DNA from: Antedon mediterranea
Taxonomy: Eukaryota > Echinodermata > Crinoidea > Comatulida > Antedonidae
Length of the DNA: 64,000 bases
Assembly: GCF_964355755.1 (NCBI RefSeq)
Contig: NC_092677.1
Span: forward strand, 14,282,601-14,346,600
Direction of reading: 5' to 3'
Each line of letters opens with the position of its first letter. Within the stretch, counting starts at the first letter, position 1. Under the pieces are notes generated by a model that was not told the DNA's origin, did not search any database, and saw only the letters and a program-made list of their open reading frames with translations. Positions 26,001-35,543 of this stretch are shown here, in pieces. Position numbers and translations under genes: made by a program.

Positions 26001-26336
26001 AAACTGGTAAAATAACATCAATCGTTAAAAAGGGATCTGGAAGCCTAGATCCGGACAGCACAACAGATATGATACAGGTGGGTACTTGTTTTGGTCTTGC
26101 ATTGGTCCAGTTGTGTAATGGTTACGAGTTAAATATTGCTTGGAAAAGTAAAGCAAATCAACACTGTTGATTCGCCTAGTGGAAAGATTTTAGAGAAACT
26201 GACTGAACTTTTATCGATTTTATTTTGTTAGTGTGGAAAACGTGTTGCAGACTTGCTGCATACAAAACTTAGAAATATCTTGTTGGAGATTGAAAAGTCT
26301 GGCGACAATGTAGAGAAGGTTGGTTTCTTAGCATAA
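23080..26336 (+). CDS. EXOSC7: Exosome complex component RRP42
   Basis: Five exons: 23080-23136, 23579-24012, 24886-25009, 25919-26077 and 26232-26336 (879 nt, 292 aa; the human protein is almost the same length). It is a RNase PH-fold subunit of the six-membered ring of the RNA exosome, catalytically inert in animals. Family signatures run throughout: LSEAEKTFIIHGIQDDLR, NTDILVGIKAEMGTPK, GYLEFFVDCSA, CWVLYIDVVVLECGGNLFDA, IKAALADAR, DATIKEEACSLA and KKGSGSLDP, ending GFLA. All junctions are GT-AG and phases agree. An AATAAA signal sits at 26526-26531, about 190 bp after the stop. Introns carry a C/G homopolymer hairpin, hAT-like MITEs and a SINE. Confidence 0.96.
23377..23427. repeat. C13 / G15 inverted homopolymer pair
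   Basis: A run of 13 C (23377-23389) is followed after 23 bases by a run of 15 G (23413-23427), in EXOSC7 intron 1. The two can pair as a hairpin or form quadruplex-type structures. Such tracts are also prone to sequencing length errors. Confidence 0.8.
24470..24584. repeat. Short inverted repeat in EXOSC7 intron 2
   Basis: GGGAGTGGAGTTGT near 24472 faces ACAACTCCACTC near 24566. It is probably a degraded MITE; the termini are not resolved. Confidence 0.5.
24605..24757. mobile_element. hAT-like MITE with perfect 8-bp target duplication
   Basis: The element spans 24613-24749 with termini CAGTGGCATAA and a decayed TTCTGCCACTG. It is flanked on both sides by CACACCAC, a perfect 8-bp duplication as hAT transposases make. 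A relative at 59088-59286 has cleaner ends (CAGTGGCGTAAC / GTTACGCCACTG). It lies in EXOSC7 intron 2. Confidence 0.85.
25083..25376 (-). mobile_element. tRNA-derived SINE
   Basis: On the minus strand the head reads GAGTGGCCGAGCGGTTGAAA (A box TGGCCGAGCGG) and later GGTTCGAGGC (B box GGTTCGANNC), as in a tRNA-Ser/Leu. The body contains CTCGGATATGGACTATAAAC, CACTTTAAAGAACCTAGTAC, ATCTTTCGAGACGAGTAGGG and a CACACAGCCACTG-like motif near the tail. A body fragment of the same family is at 54518-54652. It is inserted in EXOSC7 intron 3. Confidence 0.85.
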
Positions 26337-27607
26337 CAGATTGTTCGATTGCACCAAATTGTCTGTGAAGTTGTTTGCAATGAGGAATGGACTGTAGCAG
26401 ATCAAGTGATGATAGGATATATTGCTGAGAAGAATTGATTTGATTGCAGGTCAAAATATGCATAATATCTCAAATCTTGCTTATGCAACAAACAAACAAT
26501 GTCAGAGAACACTATGTATAAGTACAATAAAAACGTTTATTAATCAACAGTTGACTGTACATTAAAGCCAATACAGTTGGTTTAAATACTAATTGGAAGA
26601 CAATATCACTACATTAAAATAAAACCTTATACAGTACAATTCCTCATGATTATCTTGACATATATAACAGTATTAAAAAATGAAATCAAAATGCTTAATA
26701 CAATTTTACCAAACATTAAATTACTAGGGTGGGTGTAAAAGCAGGGCATGCCAACTGATAAAAACCAGGTAATTGTACACCAACGAGGGTACTTTCACTT
26801 TAATTTAATCCATCATACACCCATCCATGAATCATAAGTGTCATGTAATTTATATAAATGATTAAACACTAACGTGAACAAGGTTAATATATGGCCTAAC
26901 CACCCTAAACAAACAATCTTAAAAACCCTGGATGTTTTATTACGTCATATCTAGCCTAATGTCTGCATGAATGACATTAAACAAAAATTAAATTACTGTA
27001 AAAAGTAAAAAGACACACTGTAAATAATACATGCATGGGTAAAACTTAGCATTGGATAAAACATTATTTTTTAGCATTTCTTTTACTTACAAAATGGTAA
27101 AATACTTTTTTCTTAGGTCTTAAATGTTTGATTCAAAATTTAAAAAAATATACTGTATTAAGTGTTATTTTATGGCTTATTATTTTGTTATAATTTGGAC
27201 CTAACATTTTGGATTTAGGAGATTGTTATCAATTAATTTTTATATATTTTCTTTCTTTTTAAAAAAATATTCAGCTTTGAAATAGTTCAGTCCACTTCAC
27301 TTATTGTTTCCGATTGGTTTTATGCAAATTCAAAAAAGTTCAAAGATATTGAATATTTACATATTTTTCCAACTAGTTTAATAATTATATTAATACTGTT
27401 TAATGTTCCTGAGTCAAGTAGTTTAGTAGGCTGCCTACTTCAATCTAAGCACTATTACAATTTTTCATTTTTGTGGGCCTTTTTTTTTGGACCATGTTAA
27501 AGTTATTAGCAGTTATTAAAATAAATACTATATAATTGTGTTTACTCTTTCAAAAATGTTAGTTTACTGGAGTAACTGAAGTCAGAGTGATTTTGACATG
27601 ATCTCTT
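26337..27607. other. Intergenic between EXOSC7 and the chromodomain gene
   Basis: Contains the EXOSC7 3' UTR and poly(A) signal at its left, then AT-rich DNA. I see no other feature. Confidence 0.4.
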
Positions 27608-27744
27608 AAGCTATGTATACACTATCAAACTAGTTTGACAAAAAGTGATGTGCCCAAATACGTTAGAGATATGACATCATCGTGTCCATATATGGGCACA
27701 TCACTTTTTTTTTTACATACAGTTTGATAGTGTAGACAGAGCTT
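27608..27744. mobile_element. Palindromic MITE, family A copy 4
   Basis: Ends AAGCTATGTATACACTATCA and TTTGATAGTGTAGACAGAGC with the CGTGTCCATATATGGGCACA core. It sits 18 bp past the stop codon of the chromodomain gene and so is likely within its 3' UTR. Confidence 0.85.
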
Positions 27745-27762
27745 CACCCAACAATTATGTGT

Positions 27763-30700
27763 TCATTTCTGAAATGTTATTTGATGCTCATCACTAACCT
27801 TATATGGTAATGACAGAAAAACAATAACAAATATCATGATCAAGCAAAATACATAAAAGAAAGACTTCACAGGGCACGTCTTTGTATTCGAACATACCTG
27901 CAAAAAAAAGACAAACTCTATAACTAATTATGTACCATTAACTAAACTCCGGTTTTTCACGATCTCCAACGTGCCAATTTACTTTTACTTGAAATGCGTG
28001 TGGTGCATGTGAAAGACCTGTTTAATATGTTGCTATATTGTTAGTATTTTTATGACATTTTAGAACCACTGCAGTACTGCTTGATTAAATAACCAATACA
28101 TAAACGAAAGTAAACACATTTTTATGTAAAATTGCAAAGAATGGCCAAAACGTAGATTTTTATTTGAAAAAACATCACCTGAATTCAAAATCATATTCCT
28201 CTTGTTCCTGGTATGTTTTAAAACAATTATTATTTGTTTACACTAAAATAAATATACAGTATAATACAGTACCTTTGATGTACCTCTGTGATACTTTGAT
28301 GATGTCATTTGTGAAAGCTCTTCTGATTGTGGCATTGACGTCTGTACATTCTCACTCATCTTCCGCAACCTCACTGACCGTCTGGTTAACGGCGTGGGTC
28401 TTATTTCTGTTTCAGTGCTTTTTGCCGTTACTGCAGTTATTGTTTTTTCCTTTTTATTAAATGTCTTCTTATTGACTGTTTTCAATAGTTCTGTTTTCCC
28501 CTTTTTTTTTTTTTTTTCCCTTTTGGCATAAAATGTTTGAATGGCCTCCTGACAGTCTGTAAGATACTCCTCTGGTTCCCATGAGTCATTGCTGTGGTCA
28601 TAGTTTTTCCATTGAATAAGGTATTTCTTTCCTTTTTTTGTAACCCTAACATCTAAAACTGAATCAACCTAATAAAAGAAAGAATTTTTTTTACAGTTAA
28701 TTTTAGCCTATTCAGTACTGGGACAGATCCACATTTTGAGGAAGGGGTGTTCATGGGGGAATCCGGACCCTGAATATTATATAATAAGGCGCCCTTTTAT
28801 TATTAATAATTAGGCCTTACTAGAGGTAGGCTAGGCCTGTATTTCTAGTATGGTTGGCCTAATATAAAAAAAATATAAGGCCTATACAGTAGTACTACTA
28901 GCCTAGGGCTAGTAGGGCTAGCAATCAGGTGCCGTTTTCGGGCCAGTTTAACCTGTATGGACTATACCATTATAAAAAAGATGAGAAAATAGGGGTGTCC
29001 CATTCATTGGTGTGCTAATTTGTTAAAATATGCTGCTTTTGTTCAAGCTTCTATCTTTTGTTTGTGTCCCAAACAAAGGTAAAACAACTGCGCCCTGCAC
29101 TTTTAATTTATTGATTTATATACTGTATACAGAAAGTATATAAAGAAATTGATTTTTATCCCAGTTACAAATACAAAATATAATACCAGTATTTACTAGT
29201 CATAAAATAAGTGACACACTTAAAACCAAAAGAAATGAAACCCAGAATCATTATTAATTCACAATGCGTTGTGTACAAATTTCAATGTGGTTTACTATGT
29301 GATACAAAGTATGTCTGTTACACTTGCCGACACCTTTACAAACGCATTAATGAACATTATTTATTATTATTAAAAGTATTATAGGCGATCACCTAAAACA
29401 ACATGGCATAACCATGGAGTTATAAAATTAGATTAATTTTATAATATATTTTACTAATACTAGATATCTCAGAATACTTTAAATGTAACAATAAGTTTGA
29501 CAATTGCCTTATTAAGGAGATGCTGTGGATCAAAGAGTTAAAACCTACACTCAATAAACAATCGTATTCCATCTTGAAGCTAAATTGTTTATCTAACTCA
29601 GTAGGAGGAGCTAATTACTTTCATTAGCCCTCAGTAGCATTTCCTAGCACCAACTTTGGTGCTTAGTGCACATAATTAATAACATTTTGTATTTACTTGA
29701 TCTTGAAAATGGTTCTATGATGGTACCGAAACGCCGATCTCTCTTTTTGTCAATAAATTTTATATTGAAACTAATCAATAACAATACAATACATTCACTA
29801 AAACAAATCATTTTCAATTTTTTAATAATACAGTGAGATAGCAATATTTGCTATTATGATAGACAATTTTAGATGTGTTTTACATATATTGAAATTGAAA
29901 TGGTTTATGATTTTTAAAACTGTGAACAGCATTGTTTAAAAAAAATAAAATGTGTATGTACGGACTTGTCACGATAAATATGGTCCGGGGACAAAATCGG
30001 TCCGGCCGGACCAGTTTTGGCTCTAAAATTGTGGCCAAAAGCAGTCCGCCACTGCCAAAATCGGTCCGGGCTTTTCTTCTGTCGATTTTAATTGAATTAC
30101 TAGGCCTATGATGCTGTTTTAAGTTGTTTATGGCTAGAAAAATATCCCATGATATTAGTAAGTTATCTTGTCGGATAAATACTATAAATAAATGTATTTT
30201 ATCTAAAAACATGACTTAGGTGTTCACTCATATTTCGGCCTGCCACACACTCACACGAACGGGTATGAGACGCTGATATTGCCAGCTAGATTTTATTTAT
30301 GATTGAGGCCTTTTTCCTTCCTCAGCCTAATCAATATTGGATAATTGTTTTATAATAATTGTATTGAATTGATATATTGATTGATTAACCATAAATAATT
30401 AATAAATTAAATTGTTTTTAACATCATGGGGAAACGAAGATGTTAAAAAAGAACAAAATGGATTAAAAACAGGCAGAGATACATATTGTATACAAAAAGA
30501 CTAACAATTACAGTAGTACTAATTATTGATGAGTTACTACTAATAATGATAATAAAAAAAACAGGCTTAATTTATAATATTAAAATAACAAATAAAACCC
30601 CATAGTTTTCAATAAATGACTAATCATGGCCTTTTTTTAATGATATATACATTATGACTCATTTTGCACACCATATATTTGTTAGACCGGACCATATTTG

Positions 30701-33256
30701 GCGGCCAAAAACAGTCCTACTGCCCGGACCGATTTTATCCAGGCCGGACCAGTTTTGGCGGCCAAAATTGGTCCGGCCGGACAGGTTTTGGCAGCCATAA
30801 ATGGTCCCCCGGACTGATTTTGGCAGCCAAAACTGGTCCGCCGGACCGATTTTGGCCCGGACTGATTTTGGTGTGACAGACTTATATCGTCGCCGTTTCG
30901 ATATGTACAACTGGTTCTTTATAAAACCACTCTCTTATCTCTATAGTTAAAAGATAAAAACAGAAAATAAAACATACATTGATTTCTGGCAATTTTCTGA
31001 TTCTAAAATGGCCCCAGTTTAATCAAAGTATTCATGAAAAAGGAGCTGTTTTGAAAGGCATTTTTATTGTGATAATATTAAAGATGTATTGTCCCTTTGA
31101 CTAATTCAACAAATTTTTTTTTTATATTTCGAAAAAAAGTGGGTCATTTTGAATTGAAGTATCATAATAGTTATTAACTTTCACCAAAAATTAATTTAAC
31201 CAAAATACAGACGTTTTTTTTAGAATTTAGAATATTTTTTTTTTCATTTGTTGTGTTGGCGCTACTGCAGTTTCGCACCACACTGTTATATCTTCGATTT
31301 CTTGCTTCATTTTTTTCTCGCACTCACATCATACAATTTTGGGCCATTATGTAACATGTTCCCATGATTTAGCCACCGTTATATTACCTTTATCACAATA
31401 AAAAATGCCTTTCAAAACAGCTCCTTTTTTCGCGAAAACTTCGATTGAACTGTGGCCATTTTAGATTCAGAAAATTGCCAGAAATCAATGTATGTTTTAT
31501 TTTCTGTTTTTATTTTTAAACTGCAAAGAGTGGTTTTATAAAGAACCAGCTGTACATATCAAAACGGTGACGATATGAGTCCGTACATAAAACATTGATA
31601 GGAACCATTAATATAAATAATAATAGTAATAAGTAATAATTAAATATTAATTTAACCTTTATTTCGCCAGCTGAAAACATTTCTTGCTTTTCAAAACTAA
31701 ATAGGGTAGGCCTATATGTGTAATCGGATTTTATAACACTGCCCTCTATAGTTTCTACAATTTTTGGGGTAAAATGAAGCATAAATTCTGGCAATTCAGT
31801 GATAAATATAAGATGGCGAACATTTCGCAGTGTGTTGACAGCGAGTTCAGTATTGTTTAAAATGTTTTGAAAAGTATTGTTATTTAAAAAAAATTACTTC
31901 GTAAGTGGTCGAATCGTATAAACATGTTACATAATACGCCGTACATAATATTATGTTGTGAGTGTAAAAAACGAAAGTTTAGGTGAGAAATCGAAGATAT
32001 AACGGTGTGATGCGAAACTGCAGTAGCGCCGTTGTGTTTTAATAAGGGACAATACATCTTTAATAAAAGGTAATTTAACGGTGGCTAAATCATGTGAACA
32101 ATACATGTTACATAATGGCCAAAACAAAATTGATTGATGTGGGTGTGAGAACAGATTTAGGCCTAGGCTAGTAGGTCCTACTAGGCTTTAGGTAGCTAGC
32201 CTAGCTAGCCTAGCCTACTACTAGCCTAGCTAGGCTAGCCTATAATAATAATGTTATGCGCGATTTGAACGATTTGCGCAATTTGAAATTGCGCAAAAAA
32301 ATCCTTGCGCAATTTGAAATTGCGCAAAGAATTCTTGCGCAATTTAAAATTGCGCAAGGATTTTTTTGCGCAATTTCAAATTGCGCAATCAACTTGCGCA
32401 ATTTCAAATTGCGCAAGAAAATCTTTGCGCAATTTTAAATTGCGCTGCACAATTTGTCAATTGCGCAAGATAGTTCTTGCGCAATATGACACCTTTGCGC
32501 AATTTGAAAACGAACTGTAAATTTTCCCATACATGGCTAGGCTAGGCCTAGGCAGAGGAGTTTAAAATTTAGTATTTTATTATATAAATAAGACCATTTC
32601 AATGAAGATAATGTTTAAAACTCACTTTTTAAGTTTTTAATATTAGTTTAAGCTAGGCCATGTAACCTAGTCAGTATCAGTAGTCCAGACCCTAGCTAGG
32701 CTAGAGTAGTATAGACGGCCGCCCGCGCCGCGCCCGCCTGGTGGAACACCACCGCTTCGTTTCCCTTCGTCGGTTCTTCGACGGTATGCTAACTTATAAC
32801 AATATTTGCAGTACTAAAATAAGGAAATGCGATATTTATCTTTAAGTTTGAATCATTCTTAGAAATTACTATAAAAATATGGGTGTGCATGATTTCACAA
32901 TCTGTCGAAAAACCTTGCGCAATTTGCAGATTACTTGCGCAATTTAATACGTTGCTTGCGCAATTTGAAACACATGTTTCAATTCAAATTGCGCAAGGAT
33001 TTTTTTTGCGCAATTTCAAATTGCGCAAATCGTTCAAATCGCGCATAACAATAATACTTTAATATTAATATAGAGGGGGCCTAGAGAAGAGAGTCCGTGT
33101 TTGTTGGTTAGAGGCATACCTACATAATAGCATAGGCTTAGCCTACTGGCTAGTACAGTACTACATTATTATTATTTATCTAACAACCCCTAAATATGTC
33201 ATATTTTACAAGCCTAGGCCTAACCGCTAATAATTTACCTCGTAAATGCCATCCAT
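27763..33256 (-). CDS. Chromodomain protein with C-terminal membrane anchor, 182 aa
   Basis: Three minus-strand exons close in frame at phase 0: 33256-33239 (MDGIYE), 28668-28273 and 27897-27763. Residues 4-55 form a chromodomain: IYEVDSVLDVRVTKKGKKY, LIQWKNYDHSNDSWEPEEYL. The aromatic cage is complete (Y5, W26, Y29), so methyl-lysine binding is expected. A Lys-rich stretch follows, partly encoded by A16, then a Ser/Thr-rich linker (RRSVRLRKMSENVQ). The last exon gives CPVK, one hydrophobic span of about 21 residues (SFFYVFCLIMIFVIVFLSLP) and a short polar tail ending TFQK. That arrangement predicts a tail-anchored or single-pass protein that reads chromatin, perhaps at the inner nuclear membrane; location is inference. 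The domain resembles CDY/HP1-type chromodomains, but the anchor matches no family I know. Unspliced read-through after exon 2 would end in KVLYYTVYLF instead. The 18-nt first exon is supported because it completes the domain. Confidence 0.75.
29246..29770 (+). mobile_element. Decayed Penelope-like element, 3' end with GIY-YIG remnant
   Basis: From about 29246 one frame reads CVVYKFQCGLLCDTKYVCY, then TCRHLYKRINEHY, the start of the GIY-YIG-like endonuclease of Penelope elements, with CVGYT-type motif altered to VCYT. After frame breaks the usual downstream part reappears near 29496: KFDNCLIKEMLWIKELKPTL, then NKQSYSI. The 3' end has the typical GATCTTGAAAATGGTTCTAT and GTACCGAAACGCCG. The reverse transcriptase part is absent. 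It is a dead relic in the long first intron of the chromodomain gene. Confidence 0.8.
29957..31587. mobile_element. Foldback element with TA duplication, interrupted by another element
   Basis: Termini TGTACGGACT / AGTCCGTACA are flanked by TA on both sides (29955-29956 and 31588-31589). The arms, roughly 200 bp, read through CTGGTTCTTTATAAAACCAC, ACATACATTGATTTCTGGCA, and AGCTGTTTTGAAAGGCATTT and match with few changes. The left arm is split by the 912-bp element at 29967-30878. The 31081-31395 centre carries blocks (AAGATGTATTGTCCCTT, GCGCTACTGCAGTTTCGCA, GATTTAGCCACCGTTA) that recur inverted at 31979-32115. Confidence 0.8.
29963..30882 (-). mobile_element. 912-bp TIR element with GGTCCGG subterminal repeats, copy 1 (uninterrupted)
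   Basis: The element runs 29967-30878, bounded by TGTCACG and GTGTGACA and flanked by GACT on both sides (29963-29966, 30879-30882), a 4-bp target duplication. Both ends carry many GGTCCGG / CCGGACC motifs, probably transposase-binding sites. There is no transposase ORF, so it is non-autonomous. It is inserted in the left arm of the foldback element; the inverted arm at about 31570 shows the uninterrupted host sequence. Orientation is opposite to copy 2. The superfamily is not assigned. Confidence 0.92.
31979..32115. repeat. Inverted fragment of the 31.1-31.4 kb repeat core
   Basis: Contains GAAATCGAAGATATAACGGT, GCGAAACTGCAGTAGCGCC, AAGGGACAATACATCTTTAA and TAACGGTGGCTAAATC, the inverses of blocks at 31081-31395. 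Block order differs, suggesting two related elements or a rearrangement. Confidence 0.7.
32252..33050. mobile_element. Foldback element built from TTGCGCAATTTGAAATTGCG palindromes
   Basis: Long inverted ends start TGTTATGCGCGATTTGAACG (left) and finish CGTTCAAATCGCGCATAACA (right). Next to each end lie arrays of the self-complementary AAATTGCGCAA / TTGCGCAATTT motif, about ten at left and five at right. ATAA flanks both sides and may be a target duplication. The interior includes a GC-rich patch at about 32716-32790 and TAGGCTAGG tracts. The small open frames here are by-products of the repeats. Confidence 0.8.
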
Positions 33257-33977
33257 TTTTTCCAATTTCCCTCCTCTTCTTTTTCGTGTTTTTTTTTCGC
33301 GCGCATACACGACGTCGTCACACACCCGAGGGCTAGAGAGAGGGCGTATGATATTATAAGTGAAACGACTGGATAAAAGGCTAGTTGTTATTGATGATTG
33401 CCAAGTGATAAAGTTGTTTTTAGCTAAAATAACGCGAAAATGTTTTAAAACCATGTATTTTGGTTCCTAATATATTGATTATACATACTAAATAGACAAC
33501 ATGGGCTAGTAAAATACATAAGGTATGTATATATAAATTAACCTCTGTTATAAAAGAACATATTTTAGTGTGATTTGTAGACTAGACTCTCTACTACTAC
33601 CTACTAAATAGGGCTCCCCTATAGGCTAGCTGGCTAGAGAGTAGGTAGGGCCTAGCTAGTAGCCTACCTAGATAGTATAGAGGAGGAGGCTAGACTCTAG
33701 ATTAGGCCGGCCTACTTTCACCTAGAGGCCTACTAGCTTGACCTACTACTACTATTAGGCTACATCTGTCCTGTCTCTACTACACACCAGACAGGGCAAT
33801 TTTTAGGCCTAACCTTATAGGCTATAGTAGTAATACAAAATATCTCTACTGCCAGATATTTATTTTACTCTCTACTACTAGCCAAATCAACTGTTTTTAT
33901 TTTTTAAAATTTATTTTAGAAAATTGTCTGTGGAATGCCATCGGATCATTTTTGAATTTATAAACTTTAACAAATGG
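33257..33977. promoter_or_regulatory. Upstream region shared by the chromodomain gene and the 33978 gene
   Basis: The start codons are 721 bp apart and divergent. A CpG-containing segment lies at about 33290-33350 (TCGCGCGCATACACGACGTCGTC), next to the chromodomain start. TAG/CTA-rich tracts fill 33590-33800. An acceptor-like TTTTAG at 33914-33919 suggests that the + gene has an upstream 5' exon here or further left. Confidence 0.45.
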
Positions 33978-35543
33978 ATGGGTTTGTCTGATAACAAAAC
34001 AAATAAAAATATGTATAACAAAAAATGTAGCTTCAGTGCAACACCTTTACCATGGGAACAAGAAAATTGTCCGGAAGATGCTAGTGAAGAGCGCAGTGTT
34101 ATCAATACGCTATTAAAATTTAGTGAAAATGAGGAGTACTTTCATCAGATTATCAATTGCCAAGAATGGGCAGAAGCAGTGAATGGATGGAAGGCAACTG
34201 TGCCTAATCCTAAGTATATAACTCTTTCTTCTACACCACAAGAAGAGAAATCAAACAAACGACAGGATAAAGAGAATAAAAAAGAAAGACAAAACCACAG
34301 AAAGGGTCTTAATCACGAATTATTATGGCGAAACAAGATTGAGCCTGGGACGTATCGGTATAATCCACGCTATAATCCAGATTATGCGTGGAAGTTTAAG
34401 GGACACAATACAACAAGAATGTATACCAACATCCAAAAACGAGCAACTGATCCGCAATTGGTAGAACATATCGAAAGAGTTCGCGAACATCTTGAAAAAA
34501 CACTCATGAAGAAAGATTCCAGCCAAGTAACAAAAGATGTAAATAAAGGAGAAACACTGCAGTTTAATAAAACCAATATTCAAGATTTTATATCACAATT
34601 GTCGGAACACAACCAGAAGATTTCTGATCACATGCCTGTGCGAGTCTCACAAAGTCTAACAGATTTGAAGGGTTTAAATGATAAATCATTAGTTTTGCAA
34701 CAGACAAAAATACAACCACTACAGGATGCCCAGCCTTGCCATTTGAACTCCGACAAAGTTGCAAAGGCAGGCGGCGATTTTAACTCAAAACTTGAAGAAC
34801 CACAGTTACCGTTTGTCACAGTCATATCAAAGAAACAAATGGATATAAATCGTGACGGTGTGGGGGATAATAATAAAGTTGTATCTGTGAATCCTCTAAC
34901 TTGCGACATTCAAGAAAAAAAGGACAATGTTGTTAAAAGAATAAAGAAAACTCCAGAGAGACATAGCGCTGATAACCTGCCTACAGCAAATCTAGCTTGT
35001 AGGAGTTTTGAAAAATTTCCAGCCTACACAATACCACAGCAAGATTTAAATCCATTGAAAAAACTCACTCCATCTATGAGAAGAGTTTCGGATAATAATG
35101 AAATTATTATGGTTCATTTAAACGGCAGCCGATTTGACTCTTCTCCGTCATCGGCGCCCCCAGCATTGTCAACTGCAGTTGAACGCACACCTGTTAGTAA
35201 AGAGTCTTCGCAGCAGTATTTCACTACAGTAGATGCTCCAAATAAAAATTTCATACACTCAGGAATAAGCGGTAAGTCTGTGTCGCCAGGAAATCTACGA
35301 AAATTGAAAGGTACATCTTCTAGGTTGGTTACAAAAGATACAAAGCCATCTAGAAAAACACCGACAACTCCTCACAGACTTGCTAGTCTTGGTAAGCCCA
35401 GCGACTATGCAGCAAATTCTCTTCATTCCCTGCACAGAGGTGCCTTTGAAAGAGACGCAGCGACTGCCATAGCATCCGAGATTCTTCCAGGAATAAGTGG
35501 TCGTAAGGTCGGTGTTCCCGTATTAAGCCATCGTGTTTTGTAA
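33978..35543 (+). CDS. Uncharacterised basic, disordered 521-aa protein
   Basis: One long coding exon, open from an acceptor-like TTTTAG at 33914-33919; the first in-frame ATG is 33978 (MGLSDNKTNKNMYNKKC). I do not recognise the family. The N-terminal 200 residues look ordered in part (INTLLKFSENEEYFHQIINC, QEWAEAVNGWKATVPNPKYI, WRNKIEPGTYRYNPRYNPDY, AWKFKGHNTTRMYTNIQKRA). The rest is Ser/Thr/Pro- and Lys-rich, with RKTPTTPHRLASLGKPSDYA near the end and a final AFERDAATAIASEILPGISG segment that may be a short conserved motif. No signal peptide or membrane span. The stop overlaps a perfect donor (TTTT|GTAAGT), so the gene could continue by splicing. Divergent from the chromodomain gene. Confidence 0.7.
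   Translation: MGLSDNKTNKNMYNKKCSFSATPLPWEQENCPEDASEERSVINTLLKFSENEEYFHQIINCQEWAEAVNGWKATVPNPKYITLSSTPQEEKSNKRQDKENKKERQNHRKGLNHELLWRNKIEPGTYRYNPRYNPDYAWKFKGHNTTRMYTNIQKRATDPQLVEHIERVREHLEKTLMKKDSSQVTKDVNKGETLQFNKTNIQDFISQLSEHNQKISDHMPVRVSQSLTDLKGLNDKSLVLQQTKIQPLQDAQPCHLNSDKVAKAGGDFNSKLEEPQLPFVTVISKKQMDINRDGVGDNNKVVSVNPLTCDIQEKKDNVVKRIKKTPERHSADNLPTANLACRSFEKFPAYTIPQQDLNPLKKLTPSMRRVSDNNEIIMVHLNGSRFDSSPSSAPPALSTAVERTPVSKESSQQYFTTVDAPNKNFIHSGISGKSVSPGNLRKLKGTSSRLVTKDTKPSRKTPTTPHRLASLGKPSDYAANSLHSLHRGAFERDAATAIASEILPGISGRKVGVPVLSHRVL

Noticed and set aside
30659-30910. Frames on both strands rich in SGRTNFGRQNW-like units
   Set aside because: They follow the GGTCCGG subterminal repeats of the 912-bp element.
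31516-31794. Minus-strand frame ending AGEIK before a GT, first considered as exon 1 of the chromodomain gene
   Set aside because: The donor (GTTAAA) is weak, there is no good acceptor or start, and the 18-nt exon at 33256-33239 completes the chromodomain (IYE|VDSVLD) far better.
32256-32520. Plus-strand frames rich in FAQFEIAQ-like units
   Set aside because: Artefacts of the TTGCGCAA palindrome array.
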